Source: Luminiphilus syltensis NOR5-1B
Lineage (GTDB): Bacteria > Pseudomonadota > Gammaproteobacteria > Pseudomonadales > Halieaceae
Assembly: GCF_000158175.1 (NCBI RefSeq)
Contig: NZ_DS999411.1
Coordinates: 1,484,702-1,526,428 of the forward strand
DNA: 41,727 nt
Direction: 5' to 3'
Part shown: positions 26,222-32,293 of the stretch, one piece after another
Layout: the number at the start of each line of letters is the position of its first letter
Position numbering within the stretch: position 1 is the first letter of the stretch
The notes under the pieces: model-generated
Database searches by the model: none
Told to the model about the DNA's origin: nothing
The model's input: only the letters and a program-made list of their open reading frames with translations
Position numbers and translations under genes: made by a program

Positions 26222-26266
26222 TGGTGGGCCCGGTAGGACTTGAACCTACGACCAATCGATTATGAG
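26222..26266 (-). other. 3' fragment of a CAU-anticodon tRNA gene, candidate attachment site
   Basis: Read on the minus strand, this starts CTCATAATCG (anticodon CAU in its loop), continues through the variable and T-arm (GGTTCAAGTCC) and ends with the 3' acceptor strand GGGCCCACCA. The 5' half is absent: the sequence diverges right after the anticodon loop. It resembles tRNA-Ile2 or tRNA-Met genes. Such 45-nt 3' fragments are typical scars where a tyrosine integrase has inserted an island into a tRNA gene; by geometry the island would extend to the right. Confidence 0.85.
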
Positions 26267-26749
26267 GATGGGGGAGAGGTCGCGTCGAGTGCGGCAAGGG
26301 CAAGAAATGTAAGGGATTTTCTGCTCACGCTATTCCTTCAGCACCGATACCGAACTAGGACCGAACCGATCCGAGGTCGGTCTGTGGGTATCGCGGCCGT
26401 AAGCCGAAGATTGCTAACGGGTTTCCGCAAACCGAACACCGAACCAGAGCCGAACGGGTGGCTGCAGTGTTGCTCGTCCCCGAAAGCGGACATTCATCGG
26501 GTGGGTACTGACAGGCAGAAAACGGCCAGAAGCCGCTGTCGTTGCACCGATGACTGGAGCCCGGGCAGATAGTGAACGAGCTGCCCAACCAGTGCCGCGA
26601 CTTGCTAGCAATAAACCCCTAACTGTCAGTTGTCGGTACGGATGGCCTCAATCAAAAGTTGCAATAACTCTGTCTTTGGTGCATCGCGTTAGTCTGCCTA
26701 GATCCCTATACTTAGGAGCACCTTAGCTAACAATGGGGGGTTAAAACGA
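26267..26749. other. Island-edge intergenic region, 483 bp
   Basis: It holds the 59-bp direct repeat 26396-26454 and otherwise no convincing gene. Short frames on both strands lack ribosome-binding sites and family resemblance. Confidence 0.4.
26396..26454 (+). repeat. 59-bp direct repeat, copy 1
   Basis: It matches 32226-32284 in the same orientation with three mismatches over 59 bp. The two copies bracket the lipoprotein genes, the EcsC operon and IS copy D. Confidence 0.85.
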
Positions 26750-27565
26750 ATGCATCCCTGCATTTTTATATTGCTCCTGCGACGTCTTACTTCTGCAGTT
26801 CTTATATTCCTCTTATGCGGTTGTGCGACGACGCTTGATTCTACTGTACGGTACAAAGACATAAGCCAAGAATTTAGCAGTGGGCAACTCCGACTCAAAT
26901 GCGAAACTTCTTGCTCAGGGGCCTGGGGCTATAGTAGATCCACCAGCAAAAATCTCTACGCACAACGGCGTTGGGAAGACTTGGTCGCAAATGTAGCTAG
27001 AGTAGGCTTTGAGGCAGATTTGGCCTATTTCTACCTAGGGAGAGCAGCGGAGGAATTGGGATATACAGACGCCGCGAGTATCTATTATCGCCTATCTAGG
27101 ACGGCCTATAAATGCGATGGTTTTATCAATAACTGCGACGGCCTTGAGGTTGAGAAAGAGGTTTCGTCCGCGCTGACTAGAGTGGGCTATAGCCAAGCCG
27201 AACCAGTAACTGTCACCCACGCTTCGGAGGATACAAGTTCCAAAAATCCAGAGGCGCTCGCCTTGGTAGCGGAGCAGGAGTCACCAAAAAGAGATGAAGA
27301 GTGGCGAAAGCAATCTTGGATGAACAAGGGAAAGGACGCGGTCAGGGCCAAGCTTAAGGACCCCAAGTCGGCAGAATTTCGCAACGTCTATTTCAACAGG
27401 GGGTCAGATGGCACGCCGATGACATGTGGTGAGGTGAACGCGAAAAACAGCTTTTCGGGCTACTCGGGATGGCAAAAGTTCATTTCAGCGGGTTCAGCTG
27501 AGCTCACGTTCTTGGAGGAGGAGGTAGCTGACTTTTGGCAGGTTTGGAACATCTACTGTACTTGA
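26750..27565 (+). CDS. Lipoprotein of unknown function
   Basis: 271 residues from ATG 26750 (GGGGGG upstream). Residues about 13-25 form a lipoprotein signal with the lipobox LLCGC, the lipidated Cys being residue 25. The middle (WEDLVANVARVGFEADLAYFYLGRAAEELGYTDAASIYYRLSR, about 75-120) looks like one or two helical TPR/Sel1-like units, followed by a linker. The C-terminal part (KDAVRAKLKDPKSAEFRNVYFN ... CGEVNAKNSFSGYSGWQKFI) is a small domain I have seen attached to many bacterial hypothetical proteins. It is the first gene to the right of the tRNA scar. Outer- or inner-membrane anchored; partner unknown. Confidence 0.75.
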   Translation: MHPCIFILLLRRLTSAVLIFLLCGCATTLDSTVRYKDISQEFSSGQLRLKCETSCSGAWGYSRSTSKNLYAQRRWEDLVANVARVGFEADLAYFYLGRAAEELGYTDAASIYYRLSRTAYKCDGFINNCDGLEVEKEVSSALTRVGYSQAEPVTVTHASEDTSSKNPEALALVAEQESPKRDEEWRKQSWMNKGKDAVRAKLKDPKSAEFRNVYFNRGSDGTPMTCGEVNAKNSFSGYSGWQKFISAGSAELTFLEEEVADFWQVWNIYCT

Positions 27566-28007
27566 GCAATCGATGCGTAGACTGCGCTAACATTTCTTTG
27601 TGTGAGCGCTGACTCAACAAAGGGGGAAAGTTGGCTTGGCTGCATCCTTCGCAGGATAATCAGAGCGCACGCGACTGAATTTGATTGGAAGTCGATCTTG
27701 GTATAAATCAGCGCCAATTGGGGCGGAAGCCTAAATGTTCGCTCCCGTAGCGTGCAAAAAACAAGCTGGCTCTCAAGGTTGCCGACCGTCCGGAGTGGGT
27801 CGTTAGCGGACATCCGCCAAAGCGACCTCATATGTCCGCTATCGGCTAGGAGCGGAAATTTGAGGCTCTCCGAATCAGCTGCTACTGTCACCTCATAAGG
27901 GACATTCGCACTCGTAAATCTCCGGCACTAAAAAGCCCTCACTGGGAGGGCTTATTGTGGCTGCCGCTTGGCAACCCATGATGTAACAACTTCGGTGGTA
28001 CTTAGTA
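27566..28007. other. Convergent intergenic region, 442 bp
   Basis: Between convergent lipoprotein genes. A minus-strand frame at 27553-27891 is not convincing. The only clear feature is the terminator at 27930-27952. Confidence 0.4.
27930..27952 (-). terminator. Rho-independent terminator of the 28723-28008 operon
   Basis: AGCCCTC and GAGGGCT form a 7-bp stem with a 5-nt loop. On the minus strand the stem is followed by TTTTTA, matching the two lipoprotein genes upstream. A weak T-rich tail on the plus strand may let it act in both directions. Confidence 0.7.
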
Positions 28008-28352
28008 TTACTCGGTGTCGTAGTGTATCGCGACACCAGTGGCCCAACGGGTCATTCCACCCCAGCCATCAGGAGTCATTCCCTCGCCAGTGAGAACAAC
28101 AGCATCAGCGCCGAGCGGAGCTGCCTCAGCCCTTACTGCGTTATGCATTTTCGCTACATCACCACTCTTGAACCCGGTGACTGTTACGGTTCCTAGTTCA
28201 ACATAACTCTTTTCTGGCACTGTCTTGAGTATCTGAACGACGGATGCCTTGGTAGGCTCATAGTAACCCTTCCCCGTTTTAGTCACATCTACCTTTGCTG
28301 ATGCACAACCAACCAGGAAAGCAATACCTAGTACTATAGCTAAGTTTTTCAT
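28008..28352 (-). CDS. Small lipoprotein, second of a related pair
   Basis: 114 residues from ATG 28352. Signal peptide with lipobox LVGCA (Cys16). The mature part has a small alpha/beta look: YVELGTVTVTGFKSGDVAKMHNAVRAEAAPLGADAVVLTGEGM. The pattern 'x-LG-x-V ... A-GADAV' recurs in the neighbour 28358-28723, so they are diverged paralogues. The build recalls DUF4156/YbjQ-like lipoproteins, but I cannot assign it firmly. Five bp separate the two genes; a terminator follows at 27930-27952. Confidence 0.75.
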   Translation of the reverse strand: MKNLAIVLGIAFLVGCASAKVDVTKTGKGYYEPTKASVVQILKTVPEKSYVELGTVTVTGFKSGDVAKMHNAVRAEAAPLGADAVVLTGEGMTPDGWGGMTRWATGVAIHYDTE

Positions 28353-28357
28353 CTTCT

Positions 28358-28723
28358 CTATTTCTCCTCATAGAATTTAATAGCAACACCCACGATACGT
28401 GAGAACGTTTTATCCATATCCCGACCATCTTGAGTCCATTCAGCGGTCAAGCTGTGATTCCCACCGAAAAGAGTAATGATCACCGCATCAGCACCGATTT
28501 CGGCAGCTTTACGCTGAACATCTGCCGGTTGCTCCCTCCTCGACTGAAACTCTGCAATAACTTCGTAAGGAATATCCGGATTCTCTGTCAGAACTTGTAC
28601 TTGCTCTGGTGACACTGCAGGGTAACGCTCGTCCGCATAGTAACGGTTAGCAACGTCGCTCGGACCGGCACAGCCAGCCAGAACTACAAAACAGACTAAA
28701 AATAAATACCTAATGTACGCCAC
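28358..28723 (-). CDS. Small lipoprotein, first of a related pair
   Basis: 121 residues from ATG 28723. Signal peptide with lipobox VLAGCA (Cys18). The mature part (SPEQVQVLTENPDIPYEVIAEFQSRREQPADVQRKAAEIGADAVIITLFGG ... FSRIVGVAIKFYEEK) follows the same plan as the downstream gene: a 'PYEVIAEF' strand, a helix, then GADAVI and a closing 'GVAIKF' strand. Probably membrane-anchored in the periplasm. Function unknown. Confidence 0.75.
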   Translation of the reverse strand: MAYIRYLFLVCFVVLAGCAGPSDVANRYYADERYPAVSPEQVQVLTENPDIPYEVIAEFQSRREQPADVQRKAAEIGADAVIITLFGGNHSLTAEWTQDGRDMDKTFSRIVGVAIKFYEEK

Positions 28724-29077
28724 TCTAAATCCCCCTCTCTAAATGTACTAGTTTTTTGACCAACCGCGCGGACTGACTCATCTATGAAAATCAGAGCTCC
28801 TCAACTCCACGCCATCTATGCAATCTTGAGTAGCACAGGATATTAGAAAAATTTCGGGTGCAAAACACCATTCACGCCAAAAGCATGACTTATTGCGTCA
28901 AACAAGGTTTTTCTAACGACGCCGCTGCGAGACGAAAGCAGGTCGCAGATTATTTTCGTCTAATGTCCCTTGATAGGCGACAGCCGACTCCAGCAACGCC
29001 AACCCGACCGGCAGAAGTGGGTCGAAAGCGGAAGCCCGTGCGTCGCCCCGCCAACGTCCGCTTTCCGGCAGCCCGGC
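28724..29077. other. Intergenic region, 354 bp
   Basis: It contains the upstream region of the lipoprotein pair on the left and the 3' flank of the small-protein operon on the right. Frames here are antisense shadows of the neighbouring gene. No terminator, repeat or promoter stands out. Confidence 0.35.
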
Positions 29078-29272
29078 TCACTCCCCATACCGCTCCCGAC
29101 ACTGCCCCACGATCGCCTGCACCCCGCGCTTCGTCCGGGGCTCTAGGGCCTCCACCAGCGCCTCGACACACTCCCGCTGTTGCTCGGAGGCGTCGGGTCC
29201 CAGCAGCGCTATAGCAACCGCCGTGGCTCCCGCGGACAGCACGATAGCGCCAAGGAGCGTCAAGGCGGGCAT
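29078..29272 (-). CDS. Small membrane-anchored protein
   Basis: 64 residues from ATG 29272, whose first base overlaps the TGA of the upstream gene (TGATG), a translational-coupling arrangement. Residues about 3-24 are a single hydrophobic helix (LTLLGAIVLSAGATAVAIALLG); the rest is a charged helix (SEQQRECVEALVEALEPRTKRGVQAIVGQCRERYGE). No family recognised. A fragment of a similar coding sequence (VQDIVGQCRERYGE) lies at 35167-35208. It is the last gene of the EcsC operon. Confidence 0.6.
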   Translation of the reverse strand: MPALTLLGAIVLSAGATAVAIALLGPDASEQQRECVEALVEALEPRTKRGVQAIVGQCRERYGE

Positions 29273-29568
29273 CAGACATCCTCCGCGATGCAGTGGAGAG
29301 CGCCGTGGTAGGTCGTGCATCGTTCAGCCGGGGCTGCGGGGCTATCCCCGGCGCCCTCGGTAGCTTCCTGGATGCAGTACAGCGCGCCGTTGAAGGTCGA
29401 GCATTTCTCGATGTGAGTCGGAGTTGAGCTGATAATGACCTCGGTCGCCGAAGAGCCCCGCAGGTCCCGGGGGAGGGCAGCGATGCCCTCAGCGCCGAAG
29501 GGGATCAGGTACGATGGCGCAACATTGGAATCAGGGTTCCGGGCGAGCCGGCAAGCGAAAATAGGCAT
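29272..29568 (-). CDS. Small protein with a repeated Cys-Thr/Ser-Phe/Tyr motif
   Basis: Read from ATG 29568 this gives 98 residues, but the start is uncertain; other Met codons lie at 29589 and 29679 and the frame overlaps the end of the EcsC gene. The C-terminal half shows an internal duplication, CSTFNGALYCI and CTTYHGALHCI, separated by an Ala/Pro/Glu linker. This repeat at protein level argues that the frame is coding. The paired Cys residues suggest disulphides or metal binding. No family recognised. It sits between the EcsC gene and the 64-residue membrane protein. Confidence 0.45.
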   Translation of the reverse strand: MPIFACRLARNPDSNVAPSYLIPFGAEGIAALPRDLRGSSATEVIISSTPTHIEKCSTFNGALYCIQEATEGAGDSPAAPAERCTTYHGALHCIAEDV

Positions 29569-30331
29569 CCTCAATACGCTCTGGCCCATAGATTCGTTCC
29601 AGTCTCCTAACCGCAAAGTGGCCCCTTGCCATATCTTGGAAATGATCGATGAAAACAGTGTTAATGATCGCTCCACCAAAAGCGCCTATCGCTGGGACCG
29701 CCTGAGCCGCTATCTTCTGCGAAACTTGCACGCCGAAATATTGAGAAACGCGGGCAATAAGCCTGACCAGTGCGGGACTGCCGGTTTGAGTTACTCCTGC
29801 ACGCGATAGATGTTGCGCTGCCTCGGAAACGGCTTTGGCCAGGGCCGCTCGTACTGCGTAATAACCAAGCTCTGTTCCATCGTCCTGTTTGGATGTGCCC
29901 CCGAGGGCGAAAACCTCAATACAAGCAATTTTTGTCGCTAAGTTATCGACAGATTCTCCTTCGCTTCTCGCGATGTCTGCCATTGAACGAAGCATGATGG
30001 TGGTCGATATCGGCAATTCGACTGCTATAGCCGCAAGCCCAAAAAACCCGCCGACACCACCACTGGCCGCAACGCCAAACTTGTGCCAATTGTTTGAGGA
30101 TGCAACGCCCGGGGTATCCTCGATCGTGAAAATGGCTGCATCAGCGGCACTGTGCAATGCGGTCTCTACAACATCCTGTAAGCCCTCGTTCCAGCTCACT
30201 GGGAGCTGGTCTAAACCCAATTCAATAGGAGCGCCAATATAGTTTGATATTTTTGAGGCAACCCCGGGATTCTCAAGCAGCAACTTTGCTTCTTGGAGTT
30301 GTTTCTGATGTTCATTTGAAAGGGTCGGCAT
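29531..30331 (-). CDS. EcsC-family protein
   Basis: 266 residues from ATG 30331, just after the stop of the upstream gene (TGAGATG); an alternative TTG start at 30343 is less likely. The fold signature of EcsC is clear: a helical N-terminus, ALHSAADAAIFTIED, then a glycine-rich hydrophobic stretch (GVAASGGVGGFFGLAAIAVELPISTTIMLRSMADIA, about residues 90-126), YYAVRAALAKAVSEAAQ and a C-terminal AVPAIGAFGGAIINTVFIDHFQDMARGHFAVRRLE. EcsC was named from a Bacillus ABC-transporter operon, but the function of the family is not settled. Here the partner is a coiled-coil membrane protein rather than a transporter, and the operon lies in a likely mobile island. Confidence 0.85.
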   Translation of the reverse strand: MPTLSNEHQKQLQEAKLLLENPGVASKISNYIGAPIELGLDQLPVSWNEGLQDVVETALHSAADAAIFTIEDTPGVASSNNWHKFGVAASGGVGGFFGLAAIAVELPISTTIMLRSMADIARSEGESVDNLATKIACIEVFALGGTSKQDDGTELGYYAVRAALAKAVSEAAQHLSRAGVTQTGSPALVRLIARVSQYFGVQVSQKIAAQAVPAIGAFGGAIINTVFIDHFQDMARGHFAVRRLERIYGPERIEDAYFRLPARPEP

Positions 30332-30332
30332 C

Positions 30333-31094
30333 TCAATTACCAAGCCAATTGAAAAGTTTGTTGCTCCAATAACGCTCCCTTACCTTTGCTTGATCATTAA
30401 GTGACCGTGTGAGGGAGTCAGTGATTATGTTGTACTGCGTTGCCAGGAGACTAACCGTAAACTCAGCCGGAGCTTCACAAAATGTCCCAGAGTAAAGGGT
30501 TATCGGCATCCCAAACTCAGTCGCGGCGACCTCAAGTTCCTTGAACATCCGGCACATCTCGACGGTTCCAGCGACAGCGAATCCCATGCTTGCAACATCA
30601 CCGACGACCGGTACCCAAGCCATAACCTCTCCAGCCGCGGTCTTAATTGCGACCTTGGTCATTCGGACATTATGTTGTCGAGTAATCGCCTGGGCTTTAG
30701 TCTTGAAGCCAGTAATGCCTGTCTCCTTCTGCTTGAGCTTCGCCTTCGTTGAGTCGAGTTCTGCGGTCACCTGTTGAAGCTTTCTGCTTTCAAGATTCAG
30801 CTTAGACTTCACATCCATGAGTTCTGAATTTGCTATGTTGGCTGAGTTTGTCAGGACTTGAGCAACGGTACTGATTCCGAAATATTGCGCCGCGTTGCTG
30901 AAATGCTCTTGTGCAGCCCCTGAGAACTGAAGAGATGTCATGAGTGCGCTGCACAAGAGTGCGAGCAGCAGGATCATTGACAGCAGAGGGTGGCGGACTG
31001 CCCACCAGAGCATCCTAAGTGGGGCTGAAAGCAGGCTGAAGAATTTATTGTCAATTTTGGCAGCGGGTCCTGCGTTTTTTGCTTCAGTGATCAT
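30333..31094 (-). CDS. Membrane protein with coiled coil, EcsC partner
   Basis: 253 residues from ATG 31094. A transmembrane helix at about 38-58 (LLSMILLLALLCSALMTSL) is followed by a coiled coil at about 90-130 (LMDVKSKLNLESRKLQQVTAELDSTKAKLKQKE). A domain follows (RMTKVAIKTAAGEVMAWVPVVGDVASMGFAVAGTVEMCRMFKELEVAATEFGM). That last domain has a plan very like the protein at 36447-36989 (VRTKRVATRSVAAIPAEAIPYLGIAALIGGTAYELYEACQSIKDLDELYGELGL), so the two are probably distant paralogues. The stop codon lies one base before the EcsC ATG. Function unknown; a membrane-associated sensor or effector is one possibility. Confidence 0.75.
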   Translation of the reverse strand: MITEAKNAGPAAKIDNKFFSLLSAPLRMLWWAVRHPLLSMILLLALLCSALMTSLQFSGAAQEHFSNAAQYFGISTVAQVLTNSANIANSELMDVKSKLNLESRKLQQVTAELDSTKAKLKQKETGITGFKTKAQAITRQHNVRMTKVAIKTAAGEVMAWVPVVGDVASMGFAVAGTVEMCRMFKELEVAATEFGMPITLYSGTFCEAPAEFTVSLLATQYNIITDSLTRSLNDQAKVRERYWSNKLFNWLGN

Positions 31095-31298
31095 TTAAAA
31101 ATTAGCGTCCTTTGGGGTTTCTAAAAGATGATTTTTTAGGCTTTCTCTCGGGCAGTCCCGTTCCGCATTAGGTGCTTTGTTTGGGAAAATCTATCCTGCT
31201 GAAGTAGAGGACCGGCTTCGACACTGTTAATAATGCGTGAGGTCTGAGAGAGATTGAATGACGAAGCGCGTCAATCGGATTACCTGATACGCCAATGA

Positions 31299-32073
31299 GG
31301 TACTGCCAAGTTAACTGACCGATTTCGGTAGACTCGGCGCATGAATACCTACAAGCGCTACCGATTTCCACCCGGCATCATTTCCTACGCTGTCTGGCTC
31401 TATTACCGCTTCAACCTCAGCCATCGTGACATCGAAGATCTTCTGGCGGGGCGAGGCATCGCAGTCACTCGCGAATCAGTCCGCCTCTGGTGCATCAAAT
31501 TTGGCGCTCTGTATGCGCGGAGATTGAAACGAAAACACCGAGGCTATGGCGACACCTTCTATATCGATGAAGTCTTCGTCAAGATCAATGGCAAGCAACA
31601 CTACCTGTGGCGAGCAGTCGATCAGGACGGTGAGGTGGTTGATGTATTTCTACAGGCAAAGCGGGATGGTGCTGCTGCAAGGCGCTTCTTCAAAAGGTTG
31701 CTACGCAGTCACGGCGGTGAGCCCAGGAAGATCGTCACTGATAAGTTACGAAGCTATGGAGTTGCTCACCGAGAGTTGATTCCCGAGACGGTGCACAGCA
31801 CCCAGCAGTACGAGAATAATCGGGCTGAACAATCACACGAGGCGACCCGGGCACGGGAGCGAGCAATGCGGCGATTCAAGTCGATGAAGCAGGCGCAGCA
31901 ATTTGTTACTGCCCACGCTGCTGTGTCTAATCTCTTCAATCTAAGCAGACACCTTGTGCGAGCTCAGCATTATCGCGATCTCAGGACAAGTGCGTTTGAA
32001 GAATGGAATAGAGCGGTTACTTGAGATGAACGAGCGGATTTCTGCATTCTGCCTGAGTTAACTTGGCAGAACC
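31299..32073 (+). mobile_element. Intact IS6-family insertion sequence, copy D (775 bp)
   Basis: Left end GGTACTGCCAAGTTAACT; the right end in reverse complement is GGTTCTGCCAAGTTAACT, so 17 of the first 18 bases match. It is the only copy with neither insert nor truncation and serves as the 775-bp reference. No 8-bp target duplication is visible, as often after replicative transposition with adjacent deletion. Confidence 0.9.
31341..32024 (+). CDS. IS6-family transposase, apparently intact (copy D)
   Basis: 227 residues from ATG 31341, the usual family size. The N-terminal helix-turn-helix region (NLSHRDIEDLLAGRGIAVTRESVRLW) is followed by the DDE catalytic core: YIDEVFVKI (Asp), VTDKLRSYG (Asp) and RARERAMRRFKS (Glu), then a C-terminal helix ending EEWNRAVT. 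This is the only transposase of the family here with all three acidic residues in frame, so it could move the broken copies in trans. It lies between the EcsC operon and the 791-residue surface protein. Confidence 0.92.
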   Translation: MNTYKRYRFPPGIISYAVWLYYRFNLSHRDIEDLLAGRGIAVTRESVRLWCIKFGALYARRLKRKHRGYGDTFYIDEVFVKINGKQHYLWRAVDQDGEVVDVFLQAKRDGAAARRFFKRLLRSHGGEPRKIVTDKLRSYGVAHRELIPETVHSTQQYENNRAEQSHEATRARERAMRRFKSMKQAQQFVTAHAAVSNLFNLSRHLVRAQHYRDLRTSAFEEWNRAVT

Positions 32074-32127
32074 AAGTCAACCACTGGTCGTCACACCGCC
32101 TTCATTAGGCATCATAGCCTCCCGCCC

Positions 32128-32209
32128 GCGCGATCCGGTACCCGCGGGCCCTGTTGCTATGGAAGGGGCTCTAGGGGGATATACATGGGGCCCCATTACA
32201 GGGCCCTGG
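32128..32209 (+). repeat. GC-rich palindromic repeat, copy 1
   Basis: It shares GCGCGATCCGGTACCCGCGG, then GGGCCCTG, an ATGGGGCCCCAT palindrome and a closing CAGGGCCC with 37046-37126; the 20-30 bp between differ. GGGCCCTG (32146) and CAGGGCCC (32199) pair around the inner palindrome, giving a nested hairpin. Confidence 0.8.
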
Positions 32210-32225
32210 CTCTGCAGCTGCCGCT

Positions 32226-32284
32226 GCCGTAAGCCGAAGATTGCTAACGGATTTCTGCAAACCGAACACCGAACCATAGCCGAA
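32226..32284 (+). repeat. 59-bp direct repeat, copy 2
   Basis: It matches 26396-26454 with three mismatches, same orientation. It begins about 20 bp after the GC-rich repeat and ends 10 bp before the stop codon of the surface-protein gene at 32294. Confidence 0.85.
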
Positions 32285-32293
32285 AGCCCGTCT

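Noticed and set aside
27553-27891. Minus-strand frame of 112 codons after the lipoprotein gene
   Set aside because: It overlaps the 3' end of the lipoprotein gene, has no ribosome-binding site, and its sequence looks like translated noncoding DNA.
31291-32081. Eight-bp target duplication around IS copy D
   Set aside because: The bases flanking the two ends (GCCAATGA and AAGTCAAC) do not match.
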